From: Occultella aeris
Lineage (GTDB): Bacteria; Actinomycetota; Actinomycetes; Actinomycetales; Beutenbergiaceae
NCBI RefSeq assembly: GCF_902703175.1
Contig: NZ_CACRYJ010000062.1
Coordinates: 1 to 64,000, forward strand
Length of the DNA: 64,000 nucleotides
Reading direction: 5' to 3'
Below, piece by piece: positions 61,326 through 64,000 of the stretch. Positions within the stretch are counted from its first letter, which is position 1. Each line of letters begins with the position of its first letter. The translations under genes were made by a program, and so were the position numbers. Under the pieces are notes generated by a model, which saw nothing but the letters and a program-made list of their open reading frames with translations, searched no databases and was not told the DNA's origin.

Positions 61326-64000
61326 GGGCGGGCTCCTTCGGTGACGGCGGTGAGCAGGTCGTGGGCGTCGGTGTGATCGGGCACCTCGCGCAGCAGGTGC
61401 TGCAACCGCCCGACGGCGGAGGTCTCGTCGCGCCCGAGCACGTCCAGTTGGGCGCGTAGGAACTCCAGGCGCTGCGCCTGGACATGGTCCAGGTCCGGGG
61501 TGAACAGCAGGAGCTGCGGCAGGGACGTCGCGAAGTAGTCGATCCGGGCGTGGGTGCCGGCCTGTTCGTGGACGTAGTCGGCGAGGTCCGCGGCGAGGCT
61601 GTCGGCCTGCGCCGCGTGGCCGAGCCGGCGCAGCGCGAGCACGGAGTGGTACGTCGCCTCGCTGTGCCGGGACGCGCTCATCGTGCGGAAGTCGCCGACC
61701 TGCTCGGCCGCGATCGCCCAGGCGCGCCGGGCGGCGTCGGTCTCGCCCGCGGTGGCCGCGGCGTCCCCGGCCAGCAGCTGCAGCCCGGCCGTGGTCGCGA
61801 GGGGGTGCCGAGCCTCACCGAGCGACGCGGGGGAGTCCAGCGCCTGCGCCACCAGGGCGCTGGCAGCATCGGCGTCCCCGGTGGCGAGCGCTCCTCGGGC
61901 CAGGACCGCGCAGCTGCGTTCCCAGGCCCGCAGCACCTCGCCCTCGCCGCCCTCCCAGGGCTGGAACGCCCGCCCGGCGAGCAGGCCGTGCGCTTCCTCG
62001 GCGCGGCCGGCGGTGATGAGCAGATGCGCGAGCACGACGGTCAGGTCGTCGCGCTCGGCGACCAGGTCGCGGGCGCCCTCCAGGACGGCGAGGCGCAGTG
62101 CGGGGTCGACGGCACGCCGGGTGTCGAGCTGGTCGCTCTCGAAGAGCAGCCGGGCGTGCCCGGGCGCGAGGGCGCGGGCCCGGTCGTAGGCGTCGCGGGC
62201 GCCGTCCAGGTCACCGTGGGTGTTCACCACTGCCAGGCCGATGTTGCGGTGCACCACGGGGTCCCCGGGATCCGCCGCGGCGGACCCCCGCCACGCCGTG
62301 AGGGCGTCCGTGGTGCGGCCCATCGCGTACAGCCAGTGCCCCAGGAGCGCGAGGGCGGTGGCCTGCGCCGGGTGGCGGGTCAGGGTCTGCGTGAGCATGA
62401 CGGCATCCGCGAGCCGTCCCGGGAAGCACCACGCGCGGGAGGCGGCATCCGCTGCGTCGAGCTCGCGCCGCTCGGCCTCGCTGTCCCCGCGGGCGGCGTG
62501 GATGGCCGCCGCGTGCAGGTGCAGCAGCGGCTCCGCGGCCGGCTGCCCGGGCACCCGGTCGCGCTCGCGGTCGAGCGCGACGCCGAGGACCCGCAGCGCG
62601 TCGTGGCCGGCACCGATGCCGGCGTACTCGAGGGCGACGTCGAGGCAGGTCTGCGCGTCGCAGGTGAGGTCGGCGCCGGCCACGTCGCGGCTCCACCAGT
62701 GCAGCCCGTCGAGGTCCGTGACACGGCTCAGTTCGGTCTCGGCATTCCGGTCGGCGCCGCCGCGCAGGATCGCGGCCAGCGTGAGGGCCTGCAGATGCTC
62801 GGGCTCGACACGCAGAACGTCGGTGAGGCGGTGCAGCGCGGCGGCCGTGCGACCCGCCGCGGCGTCGATCCTGGCCATTTCGTAGCCGGCTGGGGCTCGC
62901 CACGGCCGGTTCCACGAGGCCCTACCGAACGCGTCGTAGGCCTCGTCCGACTGGCCGCGCAGGGCGAGCACGAGGCCGAGGTGGTAGAGCGCGGTGGCGT
63001 CCGGGGCGGTGGGGTGGAACGCGGTCAGGCGGGCGACGGCGGCGCGCAGGTGGGTCTCGGCCTGCGCCAGGTGGGCCTGGCGCAGGCGGCGGATCCCCAC
63101 GGCCGTGTGGGCGCCGGCGTTGCCGGGATCGCGGCGCAGCGCTTCGGCCCAGTACGGCTCGGGGGAGCGGGTCGCGTGCCGGTACTGCTCCAAGTGGCCG
63201 GCGATGTCGAGGAGTTCCGCCACGCTCGCCACCTCCTCCGGCGGCGCGGGCTCCCGGGCGGGTTCGGCGAGATCGGGGCCGGCGGTGGTGGCCGTCTCCT
63301 CCCCGGCGCCGGGTTGCGGGCGGGCGTACTCCACGAGCACGACGTCACCACAGACCACCCGGACCGTGACGGGACCGGCCGCGACGCCGTCGGGCAGGTC
63401 GGCCTGCCACAGCGCCGGGGCGCCGGGGTCGATGTCGGTGACCGTCTCGGCCACGACGCGACCTGCGCCGTCGAGCAGTTCGATCCGGGACCCGGGACGG
63501 CGGGCCGTGGTGACGACGCCCACATGCGCCCCGCTCTCGGTGACCCTCAGGCGGACCGCAGCTTGCGCGGTCGCCCGGTTCGCGGGGCCGATCGCCGGCA
63601 GCGGGTACCAGCACTGCTCGAAGACCTTCGTCTCACCGGGGGCGAGGAACGCGAAGTCGGGCTGGTTGTCGGTGAACACGCCGGCCATGAGTTCGACGTA
63701 GGCGGAGTCGTCGTCGGCGAGGTTGCGGCCCCAGGCGCGTCCGAACGCGGAGTTGCCCCAGGTCCACTGCTTCTTCCCGACGGCGATCTGACGGTCGGCC
63801 ACGTGCGCGAAGCCGATGCCCCGGGCGTGGTCGTAGCCGCCGAAGAAGTCCTCGGCACTGTGCGTGACCATGTACGACGTCGGGACCGGGATGTTCTCCC
63901 ACCAGTCGATGCGGTCGCCGGTGACGGCCTCGCCGTCGCCCGCGGTGAAGCTGCGGTCGCGGCGAGCCGGGTAGTCGATGTCGTAGTAGGGGCGGTCCGC
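61322..64000 (-). CDS. DUF5107 tetratricopeptide protein, 5' end beyond the window
   Basis: The 3' part of a large gene that stays open to base 64000, so the start is missing; at least 892 residues are visible. The N-terminal part is DUF5107 (SYMVTHSAEDFFGGYDHARG, WTWGNSAFGRAWGRNLADDD). After it come many helical repeats of tetratricopeptide type. DUF5107 proteins in actinobacteria usually sit in oligosaccharide-utilisation loci with a cellulase-like neighbour, as here; the domain may recognise or cleave sugars. It heads the minus-strand sugar operon and overlaps the next gene by ATGA. Confidence 0.88.
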   Translation of the reverse strand, partial: ADRPYYDIDYPARRDRSFTAGDGEAVTGDRIDWWENIPVPTSYMVTHSAEDFFGGYDHARGIGFAHVADRQIAVGKKQWTWGNSAFGRAWGRNLADDDSAYVELMAGVFTDNQPDFAFLAPGETKVFEQCWYPLPAIGPANRATAQAAVRLRVTESGAHVGVVTTARRPGSRIELLDGAGRVVAETVTDIDPGAPALWQADLPDGVAAGPVTVRVVCGDVVLVEYARPQPGAGEETATTAGPDLAEPAREPAPPEEVASVAELLDIAGHLEQYRHATRSPEPYWAEALRRDPGNAGAHTAVGIRRLRQAHLAQAETHLRAAVARLTAFHPTAPDATALYHLGLVLALRGQSDEAYDAFGRASWNRPWRAPAGYEMARIDAAAGRTAAALHRLTDVLRVEPEHLQALTLAAILRGGADRNAETELSRVTDLDGLHWWSRDVAGADLTCDAQTCLDVALEYAGIGAGHDALRVLGVALDRERDRVPGQPAAEPLLHLHAAAIHAARGDSEAERRELDAADAASRAWCFPGRLADAVMLTQTLTRHPAQATALALLGHWLYAMGRTTDALTAWRGSAAADPGDPVVHRNIGLAVVNTHGDLDGARDAYDRARALAPGHARLLFESDQLDTRRAVDPALRLAVLEGARDLVAERDDLTVVLAHLLITAGRAEEAHGLLAGRAFQPWEGGEGEVLRAWERSCAVLARGALATGDADAASALVAQALDSPASLGEARHPLATTAGLQLLAGDAAATAGETDAARRAWAIAAEQVGDFRTMSASRHSEATYHSVLALRRLGHAAQADSLAADLADYVHEQAGTHARIDYFATSLPQLLLFTPDLDHVQAQRLEFLRAQLDVLGRDETSAVGRLQHLLREVPDHTDAHDLLTAVTEGARP

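Overview
The window is about 70% GC, with short intergenic gaps, many GTG and TTG starts, NTGA start/stop overlaps and several start codons placed 6-8 nt after a TANNNT hexamer, which suggests leaderless transcripts. This is an actinobacterial chromosome. The FasR-FabD-FabH-AcpP-FabF block next to a DUF3145 gene, the fused IcmF mutase and the glycoside loci point to order Micrococcales; a Beutenbergiaceae/Ruaniaceae-like host is a guess. No rRNA, insertion sequence, prophage or CRISPR array was seen.

Region 1 (1-7.5 kb) is an alpha-glucoside locus: a LacI-type repressor diverges from a maltose-type ABC importer (lipoprotein, MalF-like, MalG-like), with a GH13 alpha-glucosidase downstream on the opposite strand. 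Region 2 (7.5-21.6 kb) is housekeeping: dgt, dnaG, tRNA-Asn, a CAT-anticodon tRNA, the B12-dependent fused mutase IcmF, peptide deformylase, DUF3145, and three Gly/Tyr/Gln-rich membrane proteins. Region 3 (21.8-26.9 kb) is the fatty-acid synthesis operon fabD-fabH-acpP-fabF with its regulator FasR. Two related 19-bp dyads, one before fasR and one before fabD, are proposed FasR sites.

Region 4 (27-53 kb) is the most unusual part. It holds a CYTH protein, a Na+/H+ antiporter, two close DUF1269 paralogues, three ~68-residue paralogues, a sulfatase, DUF6325, SHOCT, two DUF1254/DUF1214 proteins, two SulP permeases, an MscS channel, a GAP-family protein, an AI-2E permease and a large MalT-like LuxR regulator. 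Nine intergenic sites plus one inside a doubled promoter share a 19-bp palindrome, CTCAYCCNNNNNGGRTGAG. A -10-like hexamer lies 21 nt downstream of it in nine of the eleven assigned directions (19 and 22 nt in the others). That geometry fits an activator centred near -42, and I propose one regulon controlled by the LuxR protein at 46 kb. Set among these genes are a pxpABC 5-oxoprolinase operon and a TetR/VOC pair with a perfect 14-bp operator dyad.

Region 5 (53.1-64 kb) has a DUF2804 protein, a VOC protein and a second sugar locus on the minus strand. That locus encodes a DUF5107 TPR protein (cut by the window edge), a cellulase-like TIM-barrel hydrolase, an ABC sugar importer and a GH36 alpha-galactosidase, nearly all translationally coupled.
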